Shown here piece by piece: positions 45,035-54,842 of a stretch of DNA of 64,000 bases; the first letter of the stretch is position 1, and each line of letters begins with the position of its first letter. This DNA is from Marinobacter fonticola. Its GTDB lineage: Bacteria; Pseudomonadota; Gammaproteobacteria; Pseudomonadales; Oleiphilaceae. The notes under the pieces were generated by a model. It searched no databases and had not been told where the DNA came from. It worked only from the letters and a program-made list of their open reading frames with translations. The translations under genes were made by a program, and so were the position numbers. The stretch is from positions 4,278,001-4,342,000 of the forward strand of contig NZ_CP043042.1 of NCBI RefSeq assembly GCF_008122265.1, in the 5' to 3' direction.

Positions 45035-45234
45035 CGAGAGCTTAATGATTTGAGGGCTAAAGATCAAACCAGAGGTGAAAAGCACATGTGGACGGGAGAT
45101 CTGGCTTGCAAAGCCTGCATTCAATCAAATACTTTAAGAAACAACGTATTGCCTTAGGACAAGGCCAGGGGAAAATTCTATTAGTCGTCAAATAAAAACG
45201 AGGGATACAAAGGGGCCGTGTTCGGAGGTCGGGC

Positions 45235-46143
45235 TCACCCAGCCAAGAAAAGCCCCATCAGCACCGGTGAGATAAACGAAAGGATAAATCCGGAGGCAAT
45301 CGCCACCGGCACGCAGGCAAGACCGCCGCTACGGCGAATAATCGGCAAGGTGAAATCCATCGCGGTAGCCCCGCCATAGCCAATCGCCACGGCGGGGCGC
45401 TGGGCGATGAGCAATGGGATAATCACCAGCGCGATGATTTCCCGCAACACATCGTTGAGGAAAGCCACACCACCCCAGGCTGGGCCCAGGGCATCACCCA
45501 CCACAATGCCGGACAGCGAGTACCAGCCGAACCCTGACACCAGCGCCATAACGTCCATCAGCGGCAGATCGTAGAACGGCGCAATGGCCAGACCCGCCAA
45601 CAGCGACGTCGCTCCCAGTGTGAGCGCAATGCCCAGCCCCTGACGATTCATCAGCAACCGGCGCAGGGAAAGACCGGCGTTACGCAACTGCAGGCCGATC
45701 AGAAACAGCAACAGCATCAATGCGGCACTGGCCAAATCCTCAACCCAGGTCAGTTTTGGCAGAAGCGCATAGCCCAGCAGCATCCCCACCATTACCGACC
45801 CCAGCGGACGCACAGCACCCAGGAACAGCCGACGATAGCTGAGGCTGCCTTCCGGCTGGTCGGCGGCTTCGAGTGTCATGGGCTGCCAGCGATGCCATAA
45901 CCAAAGACCGGCGAGATTAGCCACCAGCAGCGCTCCGACCAGGATCAGTACCTGTCCGGTCATGCGGCTGAGCTGCTCGGCGAGGCCGTCAAGTTGGCCC
46001 AGGCTAATGCCCAGAAGCCCAAGGATCAGGTAGACCAATCCTTCTACGCCATGGTTGACCCAGGTGAGCGCTCGTCGATTCTCCAGATGAATCGCGAAGC
46101 CGACAAAAAGCGGCACCAGGATCAGCAAAGCGCTGGCAAACAT
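45235..46143 (-). CDS. LysO-type lysine exporter family protein
   Basis: 302 residues from the ATG at 46143 (AAGGA seven bases before it); the longer in-frame start at 46275 would run into the next gene. About eight to ten hydrophobic segments. Two halves: an N-terminal membrane part and a C-terminal part with GFGWYSLSGIVVGDALGPAW and AFLNDVLREIIALV, the blocks of the LysO (YbjE, DUF340) family. E. coli LysO (299 residues) exports L-lysine and its toxic analogue. Substrate here is by family only. Confidence 0.87.
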   Translation of the reverse strand: MFASALLILVPLFVGFAIHLENRRALTWVNHGVEGLVYLILGLLGISLGQLDGLAEQLSRMTGQVLILVGALLVANLAGLWLWHRWQPMTLEAADQPEGSLSYRRLFLGAVRPLGSVMVGMLLGYALLPKLTWVEDLASAALMLLLFLIGLQLRNAGLSLRRLLMNRQGLGIALTLGATSLLAGLAIAPFYDLPLMDVMALVSGFGWYSLSGIVVGDALGPAWGGVAFLNDVLREIIALVIIPLLIAQRPAVAIGYGGATAMDFTLPIIRRSGGLACVPVAIASGFILSFISPVLMGLFLAG

Positions 46144-46192
46144 AGGGAAGTCCTTTTCCAGAGGGAAGACGATAATTAAGAAAGGCGGGATA

Positions 46193-46564
46193 TTACCAGA
46201 GCGGCTCGTGCTGGTCAGGATCGAAGACGTAAACGCCGGTGTTGGCATCTCGGCCGCGGCGAATCGTGCGGGCATGGCGCTGTGCGCTCACCGTCCACAC
46301 CACATGCTCGTCGGGTGCCGGTTCGTAGCTTTGCGCCAGCAGGGAACCGGCGACACCACGCAACGCGGCCTCGGCCTGAGCGGCGCTATTATACGGCCCC
46401 TGGCACTTGTGACGCTCGGGCTGGCCATCTTCGGGGCCGCTGAGCGCCACCAGCGCCCAGGCGTCCTCACCCACCGGCTTAACATGAAGCTCAATACGCC
46501 GGTCCTCGCGCTTCAACACAAGCGCGCGGAGAGGAGTTCGACCACTGAAGTAATGCAGCTTCAT
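46193..46564 (-). CDS. Conserved hypothetical cytoplasmic protein
   Basis: 123 residues, MKLHYFSGRTPLRALVLKRE at the start, no signal peptide or membrane segment. Mixed alpha/beta with a central PYNSAAQAEAALRGVAGSLL helix and a closing GVYVFDPDQHEPLW. I do not recognise a family. It starts inside a gap with short tandem repeats and lies 49 bp before the LysO-type gene on the same strand, so may share its transcript. Confidence 0.7.
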   Translation of the reverse strand: MKLHYFSGRTPLRALVLKREDRRIELHVKPVGEDAWALVALSGPEDGQPERHKCQGPYNSAAQAEAALRGVAGSLLAQSYEPAPDEHVVWTVSAQRHARTIRRGRDANTGVYVFDPDQHEPLW

Positions 46565-46568
46565 GTCA

Positions 46569-46630
46569 GTTACACCTAGCGTCTACACCTTGGACGTTAC
46601 ACCTTCACTCTGACGGTTGCACCTTCCCAG
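46569..46630. repeat. Degenerate tandem repeat
   Basis: About four imperfect units starting GTTACACCT or GTTGCACCT (46569, 46581, 46596, 46616) with variable spacing of 12-20 bases. It fills the gap before the 46673 gene. Confidence 0.6.
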
Positions 46631-46672
46631 GTTGCGTCGGCCCGAAGCTGGGCCGACACATGTGCTGTCTCG

Positions 46673-46987
46673 TTAATTGCGCGTATTGCGATCCTGCACG
46701 AGTACCCAGGGTGCGATGACGACGGCCCAGAGTCGGGCGTCCGAGTCGTACCAGGATTGCGCCCGCTCAACCGGAACGTCGCCAACCGCGCCCTCGCTCA
46801 TCCACTGCTGAAACCGGACCTTGTCATCCGCAGCCAAGGCCTCGCCGACCTCCAGTAGATCCAGGCTTTCGCTGACGAAGACCACCTGCCCACGGGCAAA
46901 ATACGTCTGTAGATCCCGCCAGGGCACCTGTGCCGTTTCCAGGTTCAGCTTGTCGCGAGTGTCTTTCGGGGGCATGGCTGCAGACAT
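46673..46987 (-). CDS. DUF2288 family protein
   Basis: 104 residues; GGAGCATCC precedes the ATG. The pattern DKLNLETAQVPWRDLQTYFA, VVFVSESLDLLEVG and AVVIAPWVLVQD is that of DUF2288, a small cytoplasmic family of gammaproteobacteria and cyanobacteria. No function known to me. Downstream of the 47007 gene and probably in the same unit. Confidence 0.85.
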   Translation of the reverse strand: MSAAMPPKDTRDKLNLETAQVPWRDLQTYFARGQVVFVSESLDLLEVGEALAADDKVRFQQWMSEGAVGDVPVERAQSWYDSDARLWAVVIAPWVLVQDRNTRN

Positions 46988-47006
46988 GGATGCTCCGCTC
47001 GTTCAA

Positions 47007-47561
47007 TCAGTTGGTACCCGGCGCCTGACGCTGTTGCTGGGCTTGCATGAATTCCATGATTTTTTGCTGATTGCGCTTGAGCACTTCGCGGTCGTTCTCA
47101 GACACTTTCTCCGCAATATTGCCGAATTGCTGGTTCATCTTCTGGCGAGCCTGTTCGGGAACGTTGGGGTTGTTCATCATGGCTTCCTGAGTGGCGGCCA
47201 TGAAGCCCATCATGACCCGGGCCTGAACTTCCAGCAGTTCTTCCACATCGTCAAAACCGTTATTCTCGGCCACACGATTAACGTCGGCGTAGGCATTCAC
47301 TTCTTCCAGCGCCTCGGCCATACCTTCGGCCATCGCTTCCGGATCGAAGTCCTCGGCACGGGGGTCCAAACGCGGCGGCTGTTCTTCGGGCGGCAGGGTC
47401 GCCAGACGCTGACCCACCTGTTCCATCACCGGCTGCAGCTCATCCATAGCGCCCAAAAGTTTATCCAACCGCTCGTCGGTCAGTGGCGCATCGGCCTGCG
47501 CCAGCGTTGCCATCATGGCCAGGGCAACCCCTGCCAGCCAACGACCCATAAAGTCTTTCAT
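47007..47561 (-). CDS. Helical periplasmic protein of unknown function
   Basis: 184 residues from the ATG at 47561, with AAGGAGAGCGAA upstream; a start at 47681 is not supported. Signal peptide about 1-23 (ends TLAQA-DAPL). The rest is acidic, helical and rich in Met, Gln and Glu (for example EVLKRNQQKIMEFMQAQQQR at the end). No recognised domain; possibly a chaperone-like or structural periplasmic protein. Confidence 0.75.
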   Translation of the reverse strand: MKDFMGRWLAGVALAMMATLAQADAPLTDERLDKLLGAMDELQPVMEQVGQRLATLPPEEQPPRLDPRAEDFDPEAMAEGMAEALEEVNAYADVNRVAENNGFDDVEELLEVQARVMMGFMAATQEAMMNNPNVPEQARQKMNQQFGNIAEKVSENDREVLKRNQQKIMEFMQAQQQRQAPGTN

Positions 47562-47744
47562 TTCGCTCTCCTTTTCGTGTGGGGAATACCGGTTTATTCC
47601 AGCCAAATCGCGTGCGGACAGGCCCAGCGGCCGGATAAAGCATGCGGTCCCCGGGGGCAAATAGCGTGGCATGAATTGCACGGCCGGACAAGGAACGAGG
47701 CCACCCTACCGCGTCATACGCGGCGCGTTTAGCAGCGGCACGAT

Positions 47745-47820
47745 GTTACAGGGCCAACAATCGCTACGAGACCAATAACCGTGTTACGAAGCCAACAATC
47801 GTTACGAGGCCAACAACGTC
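47745..47820. repeat. Degenerate tandem repeat, about 18-20 bp units
   Basis: Four units: GTTACAGGGCCAACAATC (47745), GCTACGAGACCAATAACCGT (47763), GTTACGAAGCCAACAATC (47783), GTTACGAGGCCAACAACGTC (47801). The array ends 6 bp before the stop of the next gene. Confidence 0.85.
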
Positions 47821-47826
47821 ATCGGA

Positions 47827-49566
47827 TCAAAACAGCTGGGCCTCACTGAAGAAAAGTTCATCGTTGCCCGCATTCTGGCCGCCGACGCTCCGATTACCGC
47901 CCTGCGGGCTGTCGACGCCCTGGTGGCTATCGAGTGCCTTGTCCGCCGCGGCCAAAGCAGCTTCGGCGGAGGGGAATGTGCCCAACTGCGCCATACTCAC
48001 GCGAAGCGACACACGGAAAGTACCGGTATCGGACTCGAATTCATGTTCCGACAATTGCTGGCCTACAGCATCCAGCAGGCCCCAAGCGTCCGGTCCGGAG
48101 CAATCGGGCAGTACCGCGACAAACGCGTCGCTATCGTAGCGGCCGACAATATCGGTGCTTCGTAACCGCCGGGCCAGTAGCTCGGCCAACGCGCGCATCA
48201 CGGTGTCACCCAGGACATGGCCGTGAATATCGTTGACGGCCTGAAATTCATCCAGATCGATCATGGCCAGCACGGCGTCATGTCCGTTGCGGCGCGCTCG
48301 CGCATACTCGTTGGCCAGCTCCCGCCTGATGGCCCTGGCATTCAGCAGCCCCGTCAATCCATCTCTGGACTTCGCGAGGGACAGTTGGCGCGCCCGCTTA
48401 CAGCGCGCCCGGACGCCGGTCGCCAGTTGCCGATCGGCAATCGGCGTGACGATCAGGTCGTCCAGATCCGTTATGGACGCCAGTGCCGGCTCGTCGGCAT
48501 CTTCCGGCGTGAGATGGATTACGGGCAACTCCAGCCACTCCGGCTGCAGGCGAATCATGCGCGCCAATACAGTGCTGGAATAAGCACCGACCCGGCTCTC
48601 CGTCAGGACAATATCCGGGCGGAATTCTGCTAGGCGCGGCAGGCAATCCCTCGGGTTGCTGAGGGTAGCCACCTCCAGGTCAGCCGATTGGAGCGCGCGC
48701 CGATAACGCACGCCCGCCTCCGCATCGCCGGCCATCACCAGTACACGGCCACGGCGGGTTTCTCGCGCCCCGGCCATCTGGCGTTCAATGCGCCCCACCA
48801 AAAGCGGTATGTCGACGGGCCGGGGGAAGAAGCCAGCCGCGCCGGTTTGAGCCAGCAGGTAGCGCAGCTCGAAGCTATCCATGCTTGAGAGATAGATCGC
48901 CGGTAGGAATGCACCGGACTGCACGACGGGCAATTCCGCCAACCGATGGCCGAAGCTGGCATCGGCAACCAGAGTAGCCGGCACACTCGAACCCACCTGT
49001 GCGGCGATATCGTCCAGCCCGGCGGTATCGGCAAGCCGGTGCACCAGATAGCCCCGTTGTTGCAAGTGGTCCGCCAACAACCTCGCCGCGTCGTCGTCAG
49101 GCTCCAGCAGAACAACCCGGGAAGGTTCGATCATGGGGACGGACGGCTGCTCGTTGACATCATCAGAGGGGTGGGTGCTTACGGCGATATCCGCGACTCT
49201 AGCCGGCAGCTCCGGCTCCAGTAAGTCGGCCAACCCCTGGATGTGTTCCAGAAATGTATCGCCGAGCGCCGCCGAAGAGGTGTCCCAGCCGTTGGCGTCG
49301 TTGGCATCCACCACCGCCTGAAGCGCCAGCTCCAGGGAACGGACCTTGCATCCCAGAGTGAAGTAACCAAAGGTTCTGGCGCCGCTACCCATGCTCTGGA
49401 GAATCTGCAGGGCAGACCGCGCGCGCTGGCCGCCATCACTGGCCATCGGTCGCCCGAGCAACTGAACCAGCTCGTCCAGTTCACTCGTGACGCGATTCGC
49501 AAACTGATCCCTTAAGGTATCGAGTTGAAAGGTATCGAGTTGACCTTGGACATCGGAAGCACTCAA
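47827..49566 (-). CDS. Two receiver-like domains with degenerate GGDEF
   Basis: 579 residues, cytoplasmic. N-terminal helical region (1-130, possibly HPt-like), receiver-like domain 1 (about 146-262), receiver-like domain 2 (about 270-390, where the phospho-acceptor strand reads PDIVLTESRVG with Glu in place of Asp), then a diguanylate-cyclase fold (405-565). The GGDEF signature is replaced by YDSDAF in GRYDSDAFVAVLP, so cyclase activity is very unlikely. It keeps DGLTGLLNARAI, so the fold is intact. Perhaps a c-di-GMP/GTP-responsive scaffold. A 15-base direct repeat near the start gives a duplicated QLDT. Confidence 0.82.
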   Translation of the reverse strand: MSASDVQGQLDTFQLDTLRDQFANRVTSELDELVQLLGRPMASDGGQRARSALQILQSMGSGARTFGYFTLGCKVRSLELALQAVVDANDANGWDTSSAALGDTFLEHIQGLADLLEPELPARVADIAVSTHPSDDVNEQPSVPMIEPSRVVLLEPDDDAARLLADHLQQRGYLVHRLADTAGLDDIAAQVGSSVPATLVADASFGHRLAELPVVQSGAFLPAIYLSSMDSFELRYLLAQTGAAGFFPRPVDIPLLVGRIERQMAGARETRRGRVLVMAGDAEAGVRYRRALQSADLEVATLSNPRDCLPRLAEFRPDIVLTESRVGAYSSTVLARMIRLQPEWLELPVIHLTPEDADEPALASITDLDDLIVTPIADRQLATGVRARCKRARQLSLAKSRDGLTGLLNARAIRRELANEYARARRNGHDAVLAMIDLDEFQAVNDIHGHVLGDTVMRALAELLARRLRSTDIVGRYDSDAFVAVLPDCSGPDAWGLLDAVGQQLSEHEFESDTGTFRVSLRVSMAQLGTFPSAEAALAAADKALDSHQGVDSPQGGNRSVGGQNAGNDELFFSEAQLF

Positions 49567-49722
49567 TGACGATCTCCTTTGCTAGTCGCTGGATTTGCCC
49601 ACAACAAACCGGCTGCGGAAACCACCGGCTCACTATAAAGGCACTGACGCCGCAAGAGAACTGAACCATTATCCATGGTTTAAGCACCGACAGGGAACCC
49701 CGCGTCCGTTGCCCGGCCCCAT

Positions 49723-49762
49723 AAAAAAACGCCCCACCCTGCGCAATGGGCAGGGTGGGGCG
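49723..49762 (-). terminator. Terminator of acnA
   Basis: Stem CGCCCCACCCTGC / GCAGGGTGGGGCG with a 7-base loop, followed on the minus strand by seven T. It lies 18 bp after the acnA stop. Confidence 0.93.
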
Positions 49763-49780
49763 CTGGTACAGCCTTACCGA

Positions 49781-52546
49781 TCAGGCGGCCTTGATCATCT
49801 CCCTCAGCACATAGTGCAGGATGCCGCCATTGATGAAGTACTTGGCCTCATTGACGGTGTCGATACGGGACACCAGATCGACCGTTTCTTCCTTACCGTC
49901 AGGATAGGCCACCGTCATGGTGACTTTCTGCCCCGGCTTGGGCTCGCCCGCCATACCGGTCAGGCTGATGGTTTCTTCACCGGTCAGCTTGAGCGCCTTG
50001 CGGTCCGTACCTTCCGGGAACTGAAGGGGCATCACGCCCATGCCGATCAGGTTGGAGCGGTGGATACGCTCGAAGGATTCGGCCACCACGGCTTGCACGC
50101 CGAGCAACCGGGTGCCCTTGGCCGCCCAGTCACGGCTTGACCCGGTACCGTATTCCTTCCCGGCGATCACCACCAGCTGCGTGTCGTCTTCCTGGTATTT
50201 CATGGCCGCATCGTAGATCGCCATTTGTTCCCCGGAAGGCACGTGACGGGTATAGCCGCCCTCGACGCCGTCGAGCATTTCGTTCTTGATGCGCACGTTG
50301 GCAAAGGTGCCGCGCATCATGACTTCGTGATTACCCCGGCGGGAACCGTAGGAGTTGAAGTCTTTGGGCTCGACGCCATGCTCCTGCAAGTAGCGTCCGG
50401 CGGGGCTGTCCGCCTTGATCGAACCGGCTGGCGAAATGTGGTCGGTGGTGACCGAATCGCCCAACAGGGCCAGGATGCGGGCGTCTTTGACGTCTTCAAC
50501 CGGCTCGGGCTCAGTGCTTATCCCGTCGAAGAAGGGTGGATGCTGGATGTAGGTGGACTTATCGGACCACTCGTACACATTGCTCTCCGGCACCTTCAGC
50601 GCCTTCCACTGGTCGTCGCCGTCAAACACGGCGGCGTACTCCGTGCGGAACATATCGGTTTTGACTCTTTCCACCGCTTCGGCGATCTCCGCCTGGCTCG
50701 GCCAGATATCTTTGAGATACACCGGGTTGCCGTCCTGATCCTGGCCCAGCGAATCCTGTGTCAGGTCAACGCGCACATTGCCCGCCAGCGCATAAGCGAC
50801 CACCAGCGGCGGCGAGGCGAGCCAATTGGTTTTCACCAACGGATGGACCCGGCCCTCAAAGTTGCGGTTGCCGGACAGGACCGAGGCCACGGTCAGATCG
50901 CCTTTTTCCACAGCCGCCTCGATGGGCTCCGGCAACGGGCCTGAATTACCGATACAGGTGGTGCAGCCATAGCCCACCAGGTTGAAGCCCAGCTTGTCCA
51001 GGTCTTCCTGGAAACCGCCGGCCTTGAAGTATTCGGTCACCACCTTGGAGCCTGGCGCCAGGGAGGTTTTAACCCAGGGCTTGGTCATCAGACCTTTTTC
51101 CAGCGCCTTACGCGCCACCAGGCCGGCGGCCATCATTACGCTGGGATTGGAGGTGTTGGTACAGGACGTGATCGCGGCAATCACCACGGCGCCGGGGTCG
51201 AGACGGAATTTTTGTCCCTTGTATTCGGCGTCCTGACTGGCCGCGTGTTCGTAGCTTTTCTCGACGCCCACTGCCGACTGGCCGCCTTCGGAGAGCAGCT
51301 TGCCGTGTTCGGTCGCCGGTTCAGGGTCTTTGTCCGAAGTCTGCATCAGCAATTCGAACGAGGACTTCATATTCTTCAGGGCGACCCGGTCCTGGGGCCG
51401 CTTTGGCCCGGCGAGGCTGGCTTCGACGTCGTCCATATCCAACGCGAGGGTGTCGGTGTAGACCGGCTCGTGGCCAGGCTCGCGCCACAGGCCCTGGGCC
51501 TTGGCATAGGCTTCGACCAGCTCGATCTGCTTCTCTTCGCGGCCGGTCAGACGCAGATAGTTGAGGGTTTGCTCATCCACCGGGAAGAAGCCACATGTTG
51601 CGCCGTATTCCGGTGCCATGTTGGCAATCGTCGCTCGGTCAGCGATGGGCATGTCTTTCAGGCCATCGCCGTAGAATTCCACGAATTTGCCGACCACGCC
51701 GCGCTCGCGCAACATCTGGGTGACGGTCAGTACCAGGTCGGTGGCCGTAATGCCTTCACGCAGTTTGCCGGTGATCTTGAAGCCGACGACTTCCGGGATC
51801 AGCATGGATACTGGCTGACCCAGCATCGCGGCTTCCGCCTCGATACCGCCGACACCCCAACCGAGGATGCCCAGGCCGTTGATCATGGTGGTATGGGAAT
51901 CGGTGCCCACCAGCGTATCCGGGTAGGCGAACGTCTTGCCGCCCTGCTCCTTAGTCCATACGGTTTGCCCCAGGTATTCCAGATTGACCTGATGACAAAT
52001 ACCGGTACCGGGCGGTACCACGCGGAAGTTGTCGAACGCCTGTTGCCCCCAACGCAGGAACTCGTAACGCTCCTCGTTGCGATCCATTTCGATGGCGACG
52101 TTGTCTTTGAAGGCGGTCGGATCGGCAAAGTGGTCCACCATCACCGAGTGGTCGATCACCAGGTCCACGGCGGAAAGCGGGTTGATACGCGCCGGATCTT
52201 TGCCCGCCGCGCTCATGGCGTCACGCATGGCCGCGAGATCCACCACCGCCGGTACGCCAGTAAAATCCTGCATCAGAACGCGGGCCGGCCGATATTGGAT
52301 TTCGGTATCGGATTTACGGTCTTCGAGCCACTGGGCCATGGCTTTGAGGTGGTCCTCGGTGACCGTTTCGCCGTCTTCGTTGCGCAGGAGATTCTCGAGC
52401 AATACCTTGAGGGAGAACGGTAGCCGGGAGAGTTCGCCCAGCGTGCTACCCGCCTCCGGCAGGCTATAGTAGTGGAAGGTTTTGCCGGCCACGTCCAGGC
52501 TAGCAAGGGTATTCAGACTGTCGTTACTGATACCGTCTTTCGACAT
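49781..52546 (-). CDS. acnA: Aconitate hydratase A
   Basis: Citrate-isocitrate isomerase of the TCA cycle, a 4Fe-4S enzyme of 921 residues. ATG preceded by AAAGGAGGCG. Cluster Cys in [15 protein letters not shown] (about 465) and [13 protein letters not shown] (near 528 and 531); substrate loops [20 protein letters not shown] and [13 protein letters not shown] are intact. The domain order is that of the AcnA/IRP1 type, not AcnB. Monocistronic with its own terminator; a 24-bp palindrome lies upstream. Confidence 0.97.
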   Translation of the reverse strand: MSKDGISNDSLNTLASLDVAGKTFHYYSLPEAGSTLGELSRLPFSLKVLLENLLRNEDGETVTEDHLKAMAQWLEDRKSDTEIQYRPARVLMQDFTGVPAVVDLAAMRDAMSAAGKDPARINPLSAVDLVIDHSVMVDHFADPTAFKDNVAIEMDRNEERYEFLRWGQQAFDNFRVVPPGTGICHQVNLEYLGQTVWTKEQGGKTFAYPDTLVGTDSHTTMINGLGILGWGVGGIEAEAAMLGQPVSMLIPEVVGFKITGKLREGITATDLVLTVTQMLRERGVVGKFVEFYGDGLKDMPIADRATIANMAPEYGATCGFFPVDEQTLNYLRLTGREEKQIELVEAYAKAQGLWREPGHEPVYTDTLALDMDDVEASLAGPKRPQDRVALKNMKSSFELLMQTSDKDPEPATEHGKLLSEGGQSAVGVEKSYEHAASQDAEYKGQKFRLDPGAVVIAAITSCTNTSNPSVMMAAGLVARKALEKGLMTKPWVKTSLAPGSKVVTEYFKAGGFQEDLDKLGFNLVGYGCTTCIGNSGPLPEPIEAAVEKGDLTVASVLSGNRNFEGRVHPLVKTNWLASPPLVVAYALAGNVRVDLTQDSLGQDQDGNPVYLKDIWPSQAEIAEAVERVKTDMFRTEYAAVFDGDDQWKALKVPESNVYEWSDKSTYIQHPPFFDGISTEPEPVEDVKDARILALLGDSVTTDHISPAGSIKADSPAGRYLQEHGVEPKDFNSYGSRRGNHEVMMRGTFANVRIKNEMLDGVEGGYTRHVPSGEQMAIYDAAMKYQEDDTQLVVIAGKEYGTGSSRDWAAKGTRLLGVQAVVAESFERIHRSNLIGMGVMPLQFPEGTDRKALKLTGEETISLTGMAGEPKPGQKVTMTVAYPDGKEETVDLVSRIDTVNEAKYFINGGILHYVLREMIKAA

Positions 52547-52654
52547 GTGACGCCTCCTTTCCTTATCGGTATCGAACTATAAAAGGGCGTAATCAGGAGC
52601 CTCGCATTAACCCACGTGTCTCCGGCGACCGGGGTTCTCCGGCGGCCGAGTAGT

Positions 52655-52678
52655 CGCCGGACAAAGGTTTGTCCGGCG
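52655..52678. promoter_or_regulatory. Palindrome upstream of acnA
   Basis: CGCCGGACAAA-GG-TTTGTCCGGCG, perfect 11-bp arms with a 2-base centre. It lies 109-132 bp before the acnA start within a TCTCCGGCG-rich stretch. With a 2-base loop a DNA operator is more likely than an RNA hairpin. The regulator is not recognised. Confidence 0.6.
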
Positions 52679-52845
52679 AATCGGGCAAAAGGTTCCAGTC
52701 CTTACTCTCTCATCATCCATTCAGAGTGTTCGGGATAACACCGAATTTCAATTCAGTACTTACTATTGCACCAATTGGAACGACTTCAACCGCGGCCTCG
52801 TGAATGTTCCGAATAACTTGGGTGAATAGCCACCCCTGAAAACGC

Positions 52846-54759
52846 CTAATCCAGGCGGAAGGCCCTCATCTGGGCCGCCAGGTCGTCCGCCATTTCTCGC
52901 AGCTCGTCGATTTCCTGGTTGACCGATGTCATCTCCTCGCTCGAACGCGTGCTCAATTCGGCGATATTTTGCACATTGCGGCTAATATCCTCTGTAACGG
53001 AGCTCTGCTCCTCGGTCGCAGCCGCCACCTGGTGGCTCATGCCGACAATACGGTCGACGCTTGCGCCAATCTCTTCCAGCGCGTCGCCCATGCCCTGAGT
53101 GGTCTTAACGGTGGACTCGGTGGCCTTCTCGCCAGCCTGCATGGCCTTGACCGAGCGGTTGGAGCCGTCCTGCAAGCGCTCGATAATGGCGCGGATCTCC
53201 TCGGTGGACGCTTGGGTCTTCTTCGCCAGGTTGCGCACCTCGTCCGCCACTACCGAGAAGCCACGGCCGTGCTCGCCGGCCCGTGCCGCCTCAATCGCGG
53301 CATTGAGCGCCAGCAGGTTGGTCTGGTCGGAGATATCGTTGATCACGTCGATCACCCGGCCAATATCGTCCACCTCGCGGGCCAGCTGCTGAATAGCCGA
53401 TGCGGACTCGCGGATGTCGTTCGCCATACCGGTAACCTGTTTGATCGAGTCAGCCATGCCCTCACGAATATTCGAGGCGTGCTGGCCCACCTGCTCGAGC
53501 TGATTAGCGGTTTCGGTAGCACTGCGGGCGATTTCCTGCACCGTGGTTTCCATCTCGTAAACCGCCGTGGCAACGGACTCGGTCAGGCGGCTCTGCTCGC
53601 CGGCACGGGTGGTGCTGGCGGCCATAACCTGGGACACCTGCTCGACGAAACCCTTCAGGCGCTCCGCTGTATCCAGCAGCCCGCGGATCATCTCCCGCTG
53701 GGCGCCGACGAACTGGTTGAAGCCGCCGGCCAATTCGCCGATTTCATCCCGGCTTTCCACGTCCAGCCGGCGGGTCAGGTCGCCGCCACCCTTGCCGATT
53801 TCGGTCAGCGCGCGGGTAATCCGGGTCAGCGGTTGGGTCAAACGGGTGGCTACCAAGGCAACGATACCGAGGAAAATCGCCATAACCACGATGCCCGCCA
53901 CTAATGAAACAGCGTTGGCGCGGCTGGCGGCGCCGTAGATCTCGTCGGACGGCACTTCCGCAACCACACGCCAATCCAAACCTTCCAGCGGCACACTGGC
54001 GGCAACGTAGTCTTCGCCATTGCGCTCAAACTCACCCATGGTGTAACCCGCTTGCTCCAGCAAACCGGCGGCGGTCTGGGACGTGACAGCCGAAGACAGC
54101 GATTCGCCGGTCATCGCCAGATCCGGGTGGATATCGATGTCGCCTTCGGAGGAGACCAGGTAAACGATACCCGTCTCGGCAAAACGGAACCCGCGGATGC
54201 GCTCAGCCATCTGACCGAGCCCCAGGCCGATTCCGGTAACCGCCACGGCTTTGCCCGCCATCTCCATACGGGCGTTAATAAATAGCGTGGGCTGCCCGGT
54301 CGTTTTGTCCACATCCATCGAGAGGGCCATGTCTTGGCCACTGGCGATGAAATCGTAGAACCAGGCGTCGTTCGACCGGGAGAGCACCCGGTCGATGCCG
54401 TTTTGGGAGTAATAGTTGCCGGTCGCCGCTGAGACAAAATGAGCGGAAGCAGCATCATTCTGGCTGCGAACCGATTCCAGATAGCGCACCGCTTCGCCGA
54501 GTCCCGCCGCAGGTTCGCCGTCACCGATCCAGTCCTTGAGAAAGGTATTGGCTGCGATCATATTCGAAGCCGTAATCGGCGTCTGTAGATCCCGCTCGAC
54601 CGAGCGGGCGATGGATTCCAGGCTGGCGGGCAGCGCGGTCCCCAATAAATAGCGGTCAAGCAATCCACGCATCTGAACGATGTTGAGCGCGACCATGATA
54701 AAGATGCTGATCAAAAGGGCCGCGCCCATGCCAATGATCAATTTCAGACGAATACCCAT
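52846..54759 (-). CDS. Methyl-accepting chemotaxis protein with large periplasmic sensor
   Basis: 637 residues from the ATG at 54759 (AGGAG upstream). Membrane segments at about 5-28 and 280-305; the periplasmic part (about 30-280) has the length and pattern of a dCache/PAS-like sensor ([35 protein letters not shown]). HAMP about 305-360, then signalling domain with [20 protein letters not shown]. Ligand unknown. Ends [20 protein letters not shown] without a CheR-binding tail. Confidence 0.94.
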   Translation of the reverse strand: MGIRLKLIIGMGAALLISIFIMVALNIVQMRGLLDRYLLGTALPASLESIARSVERDLQTPITASNMIAANTFLKDWIGDGEPAAGLGEAVRYLESVRSQNDAASAHFVSAATGNYYSQNGIDRVLSRSNDAWFYDFIASGQDMALSMDVDKTTGQPTLFINARMEMAGKAVAVTGIGLGLGQMAERIRGFRFAETGIVYLVSSEGDIDIHPDLAMTGESLSSAVTSQTAAGLLEQAGYTMGEFERNGEDYVAASVPLEGLDWRVVAEVPSDEIYGAASRANAVSLVAGIVVMAIFLGIVALVATRLTQPLTRITRALTEIGKGGGDLTRRLDVESRDEIGELAGGFNQFVGAQREMIRGLLDTAERLKGFVEQVSQVMAASTTRAGEQSRLTESVATAVYEMETTVQEIARSATETANQLEQVGQHASNIREGMADSIKQVTGMANDIRESASAIQQLAREVDDIGRVIDVINDISDQTNLLALNAAIEAARAGEHGRGFSVVADEVRNLAKKTQASTEEIRAIIERLQDGSNRSVKAMQAGEKATESTVKTTQGMGDALEEIGASVDRIVGMSHQVAAATEEQSSVTEDISRNVQNIAELSTRSSEEMTSVNQEIDELREMADDLAAQMRAFRLD

Positions 54760-54842
54760 TGCAAACTCCTGGAAAACCGCAAGTGACCGACACATACTCC
54801 GTCAGTTTAGCAACTAAATCCGTTGTAAAATGGTAAACCACG

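Noticed and set aside
49516..49543. Direct repeat GGTATCGAGTTGA, 15-bp period
   Set aside because: It lies in the coding start of the degenerate GGDEF gene and keeps frame, giving a duplicated QLDT; a local in-frame duplication, not an element.
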